Positions 37,341 to 49,609 of a DNA stretch of 64,000 bases are shown here, piece by piece (position 1 is the stretch's first letter; each line of letters starts with the position of its first letter). Both the position numbers and the translations under genes were made by a program. Location of the stretch: NCBI GenBank assembly GCA_034440615.1, contig JAOTOM010002312.1, positions 1-64,000 of the forward strand. Reading direction: 5' to 3'. The DNA is from Ashinkailepas kermadecensis. Taxonomy: Eukaryota > Arthropoda > Thecostraca > Neolepadidae. The notes below the pieces were generated by a model. It ran no database searches, had not been told where the DNA came from, and saw only the letters and a program-made list of their open reading frames with translations.

Positions 37341-37839
37341 GACTCCTACTTCTCTTCAGCCCTTCGGTTCCTGTGAGTACGGCTGAAAGGTGTTTGGTTG
37401 AGTAGTAGCCGCTTTGGCCGTCGTCAGCAGTAATACGATTGTGCTTGTAACGTGTGCTGCATGTCTGGTCAATAAGTTAAAATAGTATGGAACGAGGGAC
37501 ATGCCATCAAAACAGGGATGTTACTTTGTACTACTTTACTTTACCCTCAGTCATCGACCCCCCCCCCCGCCAAGCAAGCTGAACATTAACCATTGGTTAT
37601 ACGGGAGTACACAAGCTACAAATGATTTTGGGGTAGCTTTTGCCACCAAAAGGGTGATTTGTCCCCCCCCCATCCAGCTTCGTCACGTGATACCCATGCA
37701 TTAAAATTAATAGGAAGCTGTCTCTCAAACATGCTCCAAAATGCTGCGATGACAAATGCAAAAGGGTATGAATGCCTTTCAGTATATGAAAGATACGTGG
37801 TGGTGCGCTTGCAAAGGAGTGTATCAGGGACACTTCTTG
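37341..37839. other. Spacer without recognisable gene
   Basis: Contains two C-runs (37558-37569 and 37662-37671). Nothing coding is recognised. Confidence 0.4.
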
Positions 37840-38180
37840 ACTATTGACGTCCATGGTCTTCAAAGCATATCAAATGTGCTTAACTTAATAACATTTGCTG
37901 ACGACGTTTTCTGCTCTCACTGTGACATAGAAACATAGGAGCTCTATATGAAATCGAAAACACTGCATGTAGCAACTTGAATGATTGGGTTAAATGGACC
38001 ATGCTGTTAAATAACAAAATATTAACAGAAGTGTGGTAAATGCCTTATTCACCAGGAATTTTGCAACAAGTTCCGTCCCAACAAGCTATGCCGTCCAGAA
38101 TTATGTCCTCGAACCGCTGCGTTTAGGCTTAGGCCACTGTCCGTATTTTGGCGTTCGTACTGACATCAGAGCTACATGCT
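37840..38180 (+). pseudogene. Non-LTR reverse transcriptase fragment
   Basis: The plus strand reads NVLNLITFADDVFCSH, which contains the FADD version of the RT catalytic box, at about 37870-37920. It is followed across a frame change by ELYEIENTACSNLNDWVKW and MLLNNKI, the spacing seen after YADD in CR1/L2-type LINEs. In-frame stops and shifts make it a remnant. It is unrelated by sequence to the LINE at 3594-7870. Confidence 0.5.
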
Positions 38181-39284
38181 TGCAAACGTTACCATATTTC
38201 ATTTGCATTGCCTGATATTATGCTCCGAATCAGAAAGCGAGTATGGTAAATCCAATTGTGTCCCTCAGCATAGGTCGGGTCCCAGGCGAAATTACGACCG
38301 GGCATTTAATTTCAGCCACCAAACTCCGTCAAACTCTGTCTCGTCACTCACAATGTTTGGACCACTCGAACAGTTCGGACGCCAGTCAATGCCATTCACA
38401 CCTACGCCACTAAATAGAAGGAAAAAGGTGATATCTGCCGTCGGATATATGACTTCGACTTCGATGACAATCGACTCATTTTCTTGCTCCCATTATATGA
38501 ATTATGGTGAGCCTGTACACACCGTTTGGTTCACCAATCCTCCCCTCCCCCGCCCCGCGGGAAGTCGGCGGCGGCGGCCGGGTCGACTGGGCCCGGATGG
38601 TGGTGGTGACAGGTGAGACCCTATTACCTTGCTCGGCAACACTCACATGGCGATGGTGGGTGGCGGATGGCCTCGGCTCCGGTCTTCGTCTCCTCCATCT
38701 AAGAGTGTCTCCATCCTGCTTCCACCGCTGTCCGTCTAAAAGTGTCTCCGTCCTGGTTCCACTGTTGCGCGTTTGAGAGTCCCCCCCCCCCCCTACCTCA
38801 ACCGTTTCCAGTTGTATACTCTCTCTTCCATTTTGTCTTCAGGGCGAAATGTCCCGAACGTACTTGAACTGTAGCCGCCTCTGCTCCCGTTTCCGCCCGG
38901 ACACGCCAGCTTCCCTCCCCTCTCCGAGAATTCGGATGCACATTCTTGATTTCCACCTTCGCTGCAATAGCTGTGGGCCGTGCTGTTATGGTGGTGCCGC
39001 AGCCGCCCCTTTCTTCTTCCTTCTGATCGAGCAGCGTTTCCTGTCGATAAGGGCCACCGTCCATTTTATGCAGGCGCCCAGGACGCCATTTCGAATATAT
39101 CGTCGGCTTGTTTGGAACGATATTGACCAAGATGGCCCAGCGGTAGGATTTTGTTTGCCTTGAGCGTGGCTGTATTTTTGACACGCCGAGGGGGAAGACG
39201 AGCGGTATCCAGCCAGACAGCACGGATGACTGCTCAGGCCGGTCGCCGGAGCGGCTTGAGCGTAATAAAATATGAGGCTTCTTA
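38181..39284. other. Spacer, partly GC-rich, no gene recognised
   Basis: Two patches are GC-rich (38530-38800 and 38860-39100), with poly-C at 38781-38792. A 141-codon minus-strand frame (38798-39223) and a 104-codon plus-strand frame (38849-39163) overlap each other. Neither has a recognisable domain. Confidence 0.4.
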
Positions 39285-39408
39285 CACAGTGCACTTACTT
39301 CACGGCTTCATAACACTGCAGAAAACAGGAGTGCATAACCCAGGACTCATCTGGACTCAATTAAGATTCTGTTTAAACCAGGACGTTGCCGGCAAATACC
39401 ACCCGTAT

Positions 39409-40010
39409 CTATTCTCGACCTGTAATAGCATCAGCATTTGAGCCAGTGTTTCGGAGTTGTCGCTTTAGCCGAAACACCAGAAGCTCGAACACCATCAGAC
39501 CAGCAGAGCCGGCAGCGCCGTACAGCAACACGTAAAAAGCAGGCAGACACTCCTCAAGACGGAGTGACATGACAACCTGGCACGGCTGAGGTGTGAAGTC
39601 GCACTTCATGTTGATGTCATCTGCCATGGGCAGCTGCTGACGCTTCAGTCTCGACCAGATTCCCGTCTCCCTCATCCGGAGAAAGCCTATATCCCACGCA
39701 GGGTCTGCTGGCTGTCCTCGACGGAACGGTATGGAATAACGCTGCACGTATAGAGTCTTCGGATACGAAGAGATGTTCGGGCACATGTTATATGTGCATG
39801 TTGATATCGCGCGTCCCTCCGACATGAAGAAGGCACGATTTCCATGCTCGCCTCTGTCCGGAAAAGGATCAAGATGTATGCCGTCACGTCTACCTTGGCG
39901 AGCATTTGCATGGGCAGCAAAATTTACACCATCACGGACAGATTTTGAGAGAAACTCCGCAATGGCGCACTGGTTGCAAAACCCTAACTCCCATCCAGGC
40001 GTGTCAAGCT
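39409..40010 (-). pseudogene. Ionotropic receptor, C-terminal half only (IR-6 fragment)
   Basis: The minus-strand frame is open for 200 codons with no start of its own. It begins at ELDTPGWELGF, the counterpart of DVLDTPGWKWGV in the S2 lobe of the full copies, and runs through CPNISSYPKTLYVQRYS, MADDINMKCDFTPQP and an M4 (LPAFYVLLYGAAGSAGLMVFEL) to a TAA. N-terminal region, S1, M1, pore and M3 are missing, cut off by a LINE fragment at about 40010. The middle of S2 is unlike any of the five full copies. It therefore descends from another branch of the family and shows that the locus once held more than one receptor type. Confidence 0.8.
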
Positions 40011-40200
40011 CTCGGACTCTCTGAGTAGCCTTCTAGCGCTAAAACAGTTTTATCCTCATGACCCTGCCGTGCAAGATGTTTTATTCCGTATAACTGAGCT
40101 TAAGCGAGCCGGACAAAATGTGACCCTCTGCTGGATACCAAGTCATGTTGGAATAGGGGGAACGAGCTAGCTGACCAAGCAGCAAAACGTGCTGCGCGGA
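40009..40200 (+). pseudogene. LINE RNase H fragment
   Basis: The plus strand reads DSLSSLLALKQFYPHD and VTLCWIPSHVGI, then after a one-base slip in the G-run at 40156-40160 NELADQAAKRAA. These are the last RNase H motifs of a non-LTR element of another family than 3594-7870. It abuts the receptor fragment on the left and duplication unit 4 on the right. Confidence 0.75.
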
Positions 40201-40234
40201 GTCAGTCTGATCATGATCGGAGTCAGTCAGGAAT

Positions 40235-43040
40235 CCATTCTGATCCCACCGTTCCTACGAGAAAAAGATAATCTGCTAGCGATACTTTTGTTATTGCTGC
40301 GTGCCTGGTTTCTCATATGAACCGTAGAAGTCTAGCGATACTGTTGAATGAACTCCTTAGAAAGAGGCCAGTATGTTGTCGTACAATGCTGCCATATTTG
40401 AATAGGAACACAAAGAACTCCAAGTGATCTTATATAATCCGTTGGGTTCTGATGTGCCTCTCAGTGTACCGGTGTCCAGCTTCACGTAACTCAAGCTGTA
40501 AGAAGAAAATCGATAGCTCTATAATAAGCTGATACACAATGTCTGAAAGACGTTCGGAAACTACCATTTTGCCTTTCGAAAAGGTAGCACAGTGGCCGAA
40601 CTCGAATTGGGGCCATTCAAATTTTATCGAACGCATTATTTTTCGTTAATAGAAACGTTTTGCGAGGTGAATCAAAACCAATGCCCATGCTTGCCCGACA
40701 ACTACGAATGAGAGTAGTGGGACCGTGTGGTGTGATATCCAAAGCCAGGATATGCTACCTATCTGTGCTCTGTAATAGCAGTAAAACAAGAAGAAAAAGC
40801 TCCTTCAGCTGGGTCCACCAGCATACCTCCAGAAATGACGGCGTGGCTCGGGGATTTGATCTGACCAAACCAAAAATGTGAACCAAAAGACTAGCAACGG
40901 ATGTATCAACAGCCACTTCAGACGGCCTAGCGCTACCACGTATCGTTTGCTGCTGCTCGCAAGGAAACCGCTTTGGATATTCTCTTTATGTGGCAAGGAT
41001 ATGTTCGTCTACTTTTTCGAACAATCGTACTCGAATTGTCAGTTGTTCCCTGTTAGATGGGGTGCCTGAATGAACAAAGGGGGTGAAGTCACTTCCGGTA
41101 CGTTTTCAAACACTTCGTGCTCTAAAAGCCATGGAAACAGACAATGATGAATGCTGAGTACAAACGGACATTGAACGCATTCATTCATCCAGAGCAGTGC
41201 CAGACGGGAAGTGTAATACCAATATCTACCAATTTGAACAATATTTGTCTGCCGTTTCTTACTTGTTCTCCATTCACCTGGTGTGTACCATGTCAGCTCA
41301 ATTGGACCGCCAGGCCACAAATTCCTATCTGCAGAAATTCTCCCGTCCTTATCACGCAGGATTGGTGACATTTCATTGCATCAGTTGGGACTCGATCCAT
41401 GCAACATCCATCCGTTTCCCAGCATTGCATTGTTGGAGAGAGGGTGTGTGTGTGTTGGGGGTCCCATATTAAATGCAGATGACGTTGGTGCATGGGAATA
41501 AATTATTGATTGTCATCACGTCAACCAAAAGCATAACGCATCGTTGACGGTGCAATAAACAAGTGAAAAACATCCTTGGTGTTGCTGTTCCTGTCTTGAC
41601 ACCCCTTTCCTGACTTAGTTGCTGAGTTTATTTTTCACGTGTTGTATGGTCGAATTGCTGGTGCCTTGACTTGGTGAAATGCTTGCATTTATTGAGGTCA
41701 GAGTATCTCGTCGTCGACAGACAATCCTCGTCATCCACTATAGGGTACAGGTGACAGAAATAACGATAAAACGCAATGACAATTTATTCAAATAACTCGC
41801 ATAGCAGAACAGTATCCAGCAGATCATCCAGAACAAATGTACACCCACCGCATTCCCAAAAGAAAGCATGGCGTATCAACGGTGTTCGAAAACTGCGGCC
41901 CCATCAGTGGTGGATCCTCATGACCCAATGCTGGGTCATGAGGTTATGACCCAGCACTGGGCTCCTTTCAGACCCGAAGGGCCCAAGCCGTCGAACATGT
42001 TGTGTTTCAACATAGGTCGTGGCAAAGCACACAAGAAGTTCGGTACTTCAGGGGACCTTCTCGTGATCGGTGAGGGGTCCGGGCCGACGGCAAGGGTTCC
42101 TGGACCGACGCAAAGGGCCTATGTACCGACGTAAGGGCCCAGGTTGTCAAAGATGGTCCACGGCCGACGAAGAAGGCCCCGTGTCAACGGAAAGTGTCCA
42201 CGGGCACACGATTAGGGCCCGGGACTGAGCCAGCAGTCGTGGCTTCTAGACCGACGGATGGGCACTGGATCGTTGGAAGGGACCCCGGGCTAACGGAGAG
42301 GGTCCTGGGATGTAGAGGGCCCCTGGCCCAACAATTCAAGAAAAATGAAAAAGGCCATCTTTGCACGGTATGACAGGTGTGATCTTACATACATCTCTGA
42401 ACCCAGTGTGCCCAGCCTCACCTTGCTGGGCGCATCAGCGAATCAGTGAACAGCAGTCTCCGGTCTACCGTGCCAATGCCGTACGAGCGAATACCTATAG
42501 TAGAGGCTATCTCAGAGCTCCAGGGCCTACGTGCTAAACCACAGCCTGAAGCGACCTAGGTAGAAACACGACCACGAAGTGCTTATGAAGCCGGATTGAC
42601 TCGCTGGTATTCCTGTGTGGCTGTTAGTGGGTGATGTATTCGATGCTGGCTGGAGGTGAACGTCACCACGCGGTTCACTTCATACGGAAAGGATATTTTG
42701 CGAGAGAAGCTGGGCAATTACTGACGCGCGACCGTCGGACGATAACGTGTTTGTGACAACGCCGTGTCGCTGCAGTCAGTCGCTGCGGGACGTGACAGGA
42801 GCTGGCCGAACGCTGGCATTTGCCGCCCTGTATTTCGGGGATTTCGCTCGGTACGGGATCTGTCCGGGGCGGGTTCACCGGCTGTCCCCTGCCCGTGGTG
42901 GTAAGCATTATAACGTGGCGTCCATAACGTGCTTACGTGGTAATTAGTACCAATATCGCTGTGTCTCGCTCGGCAGGCTGGTGCGATGTTTGTGTTTCAT
43001 GACACTTACCTCAGTTCTTGAAACACTTCAATTGACGATT
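40235..43040. repeat. A-block of duplication unit 4
   Basis: The block starts at GGAATCCATTCTGATCCC, so the first 100-odd bases of the block are missing. Its 21-bp-type GC-rich repeat lies at 42060-42340. Unlike units 2, 3 and 5 it lacks the tRNA-derived SINE segment at 42831. No gene is recognised. Confidence 0.8.
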
Positions 43041-43179
43041 AAGAGATGTGAGCCCGACATTTCGATTTTTGATCTGAGGAAATGTTTCGCGATTCTTGAA
43101 ATTAGTAGGAATTGAATATAATAGAGGCCTGATAGCATTACTCAGCCGAGTATGGCTGATATTGCTCTAAGACTGATTC

Positions 43180-43911
43180 CAATTGTCTGCCTTCAAGTGT
43201 CCAAATACAAACACGTGGAAAGACCAGTTGCCTGTCCCACTAGTAGCATCCAATTAGTGTACTGACGTGCCAGTCGAGCCTTGGATATGCCAGTGGAGCC
43301 AGTGAATTGAGATGACCACCAATTTCCAACGTGACTGAAGCCTATATGATATTGGTATACCCCAACAATCGTGGTTATCATTCAGATAATATGCACGCAG
43401 ATGGCATCGAGATTTAAATCACAGGCCTACAGCAAGTTTGCTTCACGGCTTCATACCTCTGCAGCATGCAGCAATTCATGACCCAGGACTCGTCTGGGCT
43501 CGAATAGGGCTCTACTTAAGCCAGGACGTTGCCCGCAACTACTGCCAGTGTCTGTTCTCGACCTGTGATAAATAGCAGTATTTAGCGGTATAAAGTTAAC
43601 GGCCTTCATGTGTCCAAATATAAACGCATAGGATAATCCGTTGCCTGCCTCACTAATAGTACCCCATTAGTACACTGAGGTACAACCACCCGAGCCTTAG
43701 ATACGGCAGTGGAGCTAGCGAATTGTGGTAACCACAAAATGCAACGTCACCTAAGCCTATATAGATACAGCCTAGCAATCGTGAATCATTCCGAGTACAT
43801 GCATACAATTTTGATCGAGATTGCAATCGCAGGCCTACAGTTCACTTACTTCATGGCTGTATGTCACTGCAGTATACAGGAATTCAGGACCAAGGACTCA
43901 GCTGGGCTCGA
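43180..43911. repeat. Decayed tandem duplicate of receptor 3' end (unit 4)
   Basis: Equivalent to 14735-15489. The left copy ends near 43570 with CCTGTGATAAATAGCAG. The right copy leads into IR-4. Confidence 0.65.
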
Positions 43912-45690
43912 CTACGGTTCTGTTTCAGCCAGGACGTTGTCGACAACTACTGGCAGTATCTCTTTTCGACCTGTGATAACAGCAGTATTTATACCAGTGT
44001 TCCGGAGTCGCCACTTGAGATGAGACACCAGCAGTTCACACACCAGCAGACCAACAGAGGCGGCAACGCCATACATCAGCATGTAGAAGGCAGGGAGACA
44101 CTCCTCCAGACGAAGTGGCAGGACAGCATTACGCGGTTGAGGCGTGAAGACGCACCTCATGTTGACGTCATCTGCCATGGGCAGCTGCTGACGCTTCAGT
44201 CTCGACCAGATTCCAGTCTCCTTCATCCGGAGAAAGGCTAGACTCCACGCATGGTTCTCTGGCTCTCCTCGACGGAACGGTATTGAATAACGCTGCACAA
44301 ATAGAGCCTTGGTGTGGGAGCAAATGTTGGGACAGCTCCTTCTCTTGCAGAACTTCAACATATCGAGCTCTGCCTTAATGAGAGCGAAGTTTTCCGACTC
44401 CATCTGGGAAATGGCTCGTTCAGTGTGGTTGAAATATTTATCTACAGTGAAATCACTCCTGCCGGCGAAATTGATGCCGTCGCCAGACAAATTCCTGAGA
44501 ACGCTGCTGCTTGCCGAACCTTTGATGACGCCCAACTTCCATCCAGGCGTGTCAAGGACATCTTCCGGCTGCGCAAAAGGCAGCTCGGTTTGCTGCATGG
44601 TGATCCTGCTGAGGAAGCCGGCCGTGTAGAACTGACAGCAGAGCATGGCCACCACACAGAGTACAGCCGATGTGACGTAGTGCCATGACCTTCGCGGCTG
44701 CAGCGCCAGCCCCTGGTTACAGAACAGACCTATCGTCTGGACACAACTGCCAACCAAGCCAGTCTCCTGATGCTCCGACATTCTAAGCATGACGAAACCT
44801 GCCAGCGACAGTAACGCAGATATCCCGAGCACCAGAGCCACTCCAATGTTCGAGCCGAAAGCCCCACCTGTGTATCTTGGAGTAGTGGTGGGAATTGGAC
44901 GACGGAAGTACAACAAACTCTTGACTTCTCCCAGTAAATGCGGAAAGCTGAAATACTTATTCCTCTCCCATGTTTCGAAGAAGCTGTCTATCACGAAATC
45001 CAGGCTTCCCCTTTTCACGAAAGAAAGAGCCTTTGTGAAGGTAATGCCTCTCTGCTCAGTATCTGTTATTTCGAAATGCATTGTAGCACCCAGAAAACCC
45101 ATCATGTCTAACATTGCATTGCCAATAGCAAACGTTGTATTCGGAAGTGCTTTGAGTTCATATGCACTTGCAGTGAGCATCCTGAACGATTTGTTAGTAA
45201 CTCTGAGGTCCTGCCAGCCAAGTGGAGTCGGCCTGTTCCATGCGTCCTTTAGCTGAGCACCCTCTGCTCCACAGTACCCGACCAGACGTACCAGCGAACC
45301 CACGTCTGCGTACCTCGCCATCCGGTACACAGTACCGTTGGGTACATCGTACACGAGCGTGCCGATCATCTGCTGCACGTGTTGCCGCATCAGCTTCCCT
45401 TCAGCTCCGTTCAGCGCCAGCACCAGCATCGGCCGACCGTGCTCGTTGTGAACTTCAGCGGGCGAGGCGGCCAGCAGGACGGCGCTGGTGGCGCCGCGGT
45501 CGGCTGAGTCGCCAACTAATCGGTCAGCAGTTGAGGTGAAAACACCTCGGCGGGACAAGGCCAGCAGGAGCGAGGCGAGCAGCCAGCTGGAGACGGTGGC
45601 GTTGTTGACGATGGTGGTGGCCGTCCAGTTCTGACGAACGACTAGTTCAGCCACACAGTCCGACAGTGTGTGGTGACTGAAGTCGTTCAT
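43912..45690 (-). CDS. Divergent ionotropic receptor, copy 4 (IR-4), with stop-loss
   Basis: The ORF has 592 codons. The shared TAA after DNVLA is changed to GAA, so translation continues for Glu-Thr-Glu-Pro to a TAG four codons later. S1 (FLGATMHFEITDTEQRGITF) and S2 (DFTVDKYFNHTERAISQMES) are close to IR-2, while the C-terminus (TGRKEILPV) matches IR-1, so the gene looks mosaic. The pore loop is FCNQGL. In M3 the motif following the gate reads MQQTELPFAQ where others have MQQIELPF. No internal lesion is seen and the gene is likely functional, since four extra residues on a cytoplasmic tail should be tolerated. Confidence 0.85.
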   Translation of the reverse strand: MNDFSHHTLSDCVAELVVRQNWTATTIVNNATVSSWLLASLLLALSRRGVFTSTADRLVGDSADRGATSAVLLAASPAEVHNEHGRPMLVLALNGAEGKLMRQHVQQMIGTLVYDVPNGTVYRMARYADVGSLVRLVGYCGAEGAQLKDAWNRPTPLGWQDLRVTNKSFRMLTASAYELKALPNTTFAIGNAMLDMMGFLGATMHFEITDTEQRGITFTKALSFVKRGSLDFVIDSFFETWERNKYFSFPHLLGEVKSLLYFRRPIPTTTPRYTGGAFGSNIGVALVLGISALLSLAGFVMLRMSEHQETGLVGSCVQTIGLFCNQGLALQPRRSWHYVTSAVLCVVAMLCCQFYTAGFLSRITMQQTELPFAQPEDVLDTPGWKLGVIKGSASSSVLRNLSGDGINFAGRSDFTVDKYFNHTERAISQMESENFALIKAELDMLKFCKRRSCPNICSHTKALFVQRYSIPFRRGEPENHAWSLAFLRMKETGIWSRLKRQQLPMADDVNMRCVFTPQPRNAVLPLRLEECLPAFYMLMYGVAASVGLLVCELLVSHLKWRLRNTGINTAVITGRKEILPVVVDNVLAETEP

Positions 45691-47779
45691 GTCTGCAACA
45701 AAGGTTCATTTTTCCACGTATAAATCACTACATGATCTAAAAATGTTATCCAAAAATACACTCGACAGCGCGAGCAAGAACAGAATGTACAGGCAAAATG
45801 CGTGAAATCTGATGAAACCGTAGGTCTTTTTTAATGGAATTTCTAGTCTGTATATTGCTTCTTGTAGAGCCAGGCGTTGTCCGTCCATTATAACACTTAA
45901 AACAATCCCTCACCTGGGTAGAGCCAGAATGCATTAAAAAGATATTATTTCCGGACAATATGATGCTTTGATTCACTGGAAAATTGCAACAGTAATGCTG
46001 AACAAAAAATTAAGGCATGCCTCGTAATTATAGTGAAGATTTAAGTACAGATTTACATATTCAATTGGAAGCAGCTTGATCATTCTTCTAAAATAGGTAT
46101 GAATGAGACAAACCGCTAGAAGATATCGCCATATATTGCGCTTTCGTTTGCTGACAAGCGTAGGGCACACGGCCTTCCCTACATGAACGAAAACGTTATT
46201 TGGATTGCATTGTCGCTCCAAAGGAATTCACCATTTAAGTTCACTTTCGAGCCATATCGGAACAAGTTTTGCACCAGTAGTCCCCATTGATTCCTAAAAT
46301 TTGCTACCTATCTGCTAAGATAGGTAGGAAAGGTAGGAAATGCCTGGAACGAAAGCTCATCTAGGTGTTCAGGACCGGTGGGTTTTTATACTTTGCTTTG
46401 GTGTGGTGGTTGGTCGCCTCTGTAATTACTATGCATTCACTAGCGGGTCTAGGTGGGCCATCTCAACCATGCTCTTACACATCAAGCTGCTTGCTTTGGA
46501 GCAAATTTGGTTTTTGATCACAATTTATTGAAACCTTAAAACATTAGACGCCAATTTCAAGGAGTTTGAAAAAAATGAAGAAAAAAATGGAAACAACGAT
46601 GAGAATGAGTTCTCCTTGGCACTACTGAGTAACTCAAAATCAGTATTCTGGATCTGCCAATACATCCAATTTGTTCCGCAGTATGCTGAACCGGACCCAG
46701 TTCCAAAGCCAGACTTGGTCTGACCAGATGATGTTTGGTCCGGTTTTGGGCTTATAATTTTGTGCATGTTTCTCCTCATAGTAGGCAAGCAGGTGCCACG
46801 GAATCTGGTAAGGGAATTGGAAAGGGATTTTGACAATCCCTAAATGTAATTATCTTTGACTGGGTTTAGTAATGGGCGGACAAATGTATAATATTTATCG
46901 TGTTATTTATCCCATGTAACAGTGTACATAAGTGAATCCGAACACCTTAGCAAACGTACATATTATTATGTTATATACGACGTTAATTGCTATGTCAACA
47001 AATACACGAGCAGGGCTGGATTTCCACTTGGGATTTCCACTAGGAAATTTATAGTTTGTATCTGGCTAAGACTTTATTCACTTTTCCTCAAAATCCCCTC
47101 CGTGGTCTGCTATGCTTCTGTGGAATGGATCTTGGCTATTCTGATATTAATAAATACTGATGATGGTTCATACCAGATAATTTTTGTGAACAAAACACAT
47201 TCACGTAAAATCTCATTTCATGTTTAATTACCTTGTTTCAAGTTTACTTCATGTTTATCCAAGTACATATGATGTCATACTTTTACATAACTATGGGCGA
47301 AGTGGCTTTTTAAACAATTATGCTAAGCAACACTTTAATTTTAGCAAAATAAGGTGCGGAAAAGCGTGTGCCATTGAAAAGTACAAAAGTATTGGTTATG
47401 AACATGACATGGCTTATTGATATACATTTAGAGAAAGGATAATAAAGGAAGAAAAACAATGTTTCATAAACATTCACGACCATGTGCCAGATATTACAGT
47501 TATGCTTTCATTCATTGCATTGCTGTACATTCCCACTGCAGATAAATACTACTTGCAAATGCCGGGACATTCTAACTAAGCGAATGTAGACAGGTCAAGC
47601 GAATGAAGCTAGCAAGGTAAAATATTATAAGGGAAAATTAAAATGAAGATAAAACGAAACAATTATCATTAATTTGAAGAGCCAATACAACAGCTTAAAG
47701 TCACTCAACAACCAAAAAATGGTTAAGCGATTGAGGTAGTGAAGTGCCGTGACTATGATTGTTGAGGTGATTAGGTAAT
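45691..47779. repeat. U-block: duplicated 5' flank of IR-4
   Basis: Homologous to 10123-11640 and 17257-18970, including the extra segment shared with unit 2. It is cut at 47780 by the hAT-like insertion. A minus-strand frame of 103 codons (46525-46836) overlaps the small frame mentioned for unit 1. Its differences between copies are mostly amino-acid-changing, which argues against coding. Confidence 0.7.
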
Positions 47780-47929
47780 ATTGGCTTCAGAGGCGTCGCC
47801 ACCGGGGGGGGGGGGGCACAGTGGGCAGCCGCCCCTCCTGCCGTGAGACGAGGGGGGGGAGGCGGGCCGCTGCCCCCTGGAATTTGAGGAGGCCCCTATT
47901 CGGAAATGCACAGGAAAAAGGTGAGCCAT

Positions 47930-49605
47930 GAGGCCGACGAGACAGAAGATCATGCTGGCAAGGAGGCCCCAAGACTGGCAACGAGGCTCCCGGGAAATAT
48001 AATCAGGTCCTAATAAGAGACGTAGGACAGATATAGGGAGTAGGTCCCCAGGATGAAAAAGATGCCACCGAGACGGGAAGGAAGACACCCAGGGTAGACA
48101 AGAAGGCTTCCGATGGTTGGCAGGGTATTCTTAATTTTGAAAACGAGGCCCCCAAGATGGAATAGGAGGCCCCTACAATAGAAAATAAAGAATCATAGGA
48201 GATATTTCTCCGAACGCAAGAGGGGACCCCAATATGGGTAAGAAGGTCTCCGCAGGAATGAGAGAAGGCCACTGAGACCAGCCAGATGAGGCCCATATTT
48301 TGGAAGAGGAGGACCCTAGGAGAGAAGATTTGTGACTGGGACAGAAGCACCCTGCTAAGAGGATTATGAGGCTCCAAACACAGGTGAGGAAGCCTCCAAG
48401 ACGTGAGAGGAGGCCCCTAATTTGAAAAAGGAGTCACCTAGGAAAGGATAAGAGGCCCCAGAAATCAAGAGAGTGCCAACAATTGACACGGAGGCTCCCA
48501 GGATTGCAAAGGAGGCCCCCAGGATTGCAAGGGGGCCCTCAGGATTGCAAAGGAGGCCCCAAGAATTGCAAAGGAGGCCTCCAGGATTACAAAGGAGAGC
48601 CCCGGGATTGCAAAGGTGGCCCCAATACTGGAAGGGAGGCCCCAAACAATGAGAGGAGGCCCTAAGACGGAAGAGAAAACCAGTGGATATGAAATGAGGT
48701 TTCGGAGACGTAAAAAGAGGCCCCAAAACGGGTAAGGTTCCACCAAGATAGAAAAGGATGATCCAGAAACGTGGCAGGAGGCACCTAATTCGGAAGAGGA
48801 CGACGCAATATTGGAAATGAACCCCATGATGAACGAGGAGGACCCTAAAATAGGAGAGAAAGGAGAAATTAGATAAGAGGGTTGGCTCCCATGCGAGAAA
48901 GAAGGCTCTAAGACGGGTACGAAGGTGCCAAGAAAATGACAAGGCAACTGAGATAGGAAAGGTTGCTTGTAATTTGTAAGCCGAGGAACCTGGGACAGAA
49001 GAGGAGTTCACCAGAAGATAAAGGCCACCCTTAAAATGGGCAAAGGTCGAATCAAACGCAGAGCAGGAGGCCCCGAAGATGTGAGAGTAGGCCCATAATT
49101 TGAAAAAGAAGGTTTTTCAAAGATAAAAGGAGGCCCATGCCGGACTCGACAGGAGTCCCTCAAGACGGAGTTGGAGGTCTCCAGGGCCGAATGAGGCCCC
49201 GAAGACCGGAAGGAGTTCCCAGGAAATGAGAAGAGGCCCTTGAGATGGGAGTGATAACAGGTATGGAAGGAGGTGATGTTTCCAAAATTGATGATGCTCT
49301 CAAGACGGGTAGGCTTTGCCAGGACAAAGGAGGAGGCCCACGAGGCGTGGCAGGATGCCCCTAATTTAGCAGAGAATATCCCTGGAACATGAAAAGAAGC
49401 CCCATGCAATTTTAAAGGGGCCCCAGGATGTAGGAGGAGGCCCCTCAAGACGGGAGAGGAGAGCCATTGAATATTGAGGAGGCTAGGACACACGAGGAGA
49501 CATCCAAAACCGGTAAAGAGGCTCCAGGAAATGAGACGAGACCCCTAAGACGCGAGAGGAGGCCTATAATTTGCAAGAAGCCCCTAAGAAATTGTAGGAG
49601 TCATT
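47930..49605. repeat. 21-bp minisatellite, AGGAGGCCCC type
   Basis: The clearest stretch is 48493-48660, where units such as GATTGCAAAGGAGGCCCCCAG follow each other at 20-21 bp. Elsewhere units are heavily diverged but AGGAGGCCCC recurs. Because 21 is a multiple of three, long open frames arise on the minus strand (for example 215 codons at 48364-49011 with a 7-residue ILGASFA-type repeat). I do not regard them as genes. Confidence 0.8.
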
Positions 49606-49609
49606 CCGG

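Noticed and set aside
48364..49011. 215-codon minus-strand frame with 7-residue repeats
   Set aside because: It arises because the minisatellite period is 21. Overlapping frames of 160 codons are open too, and there is no domain.
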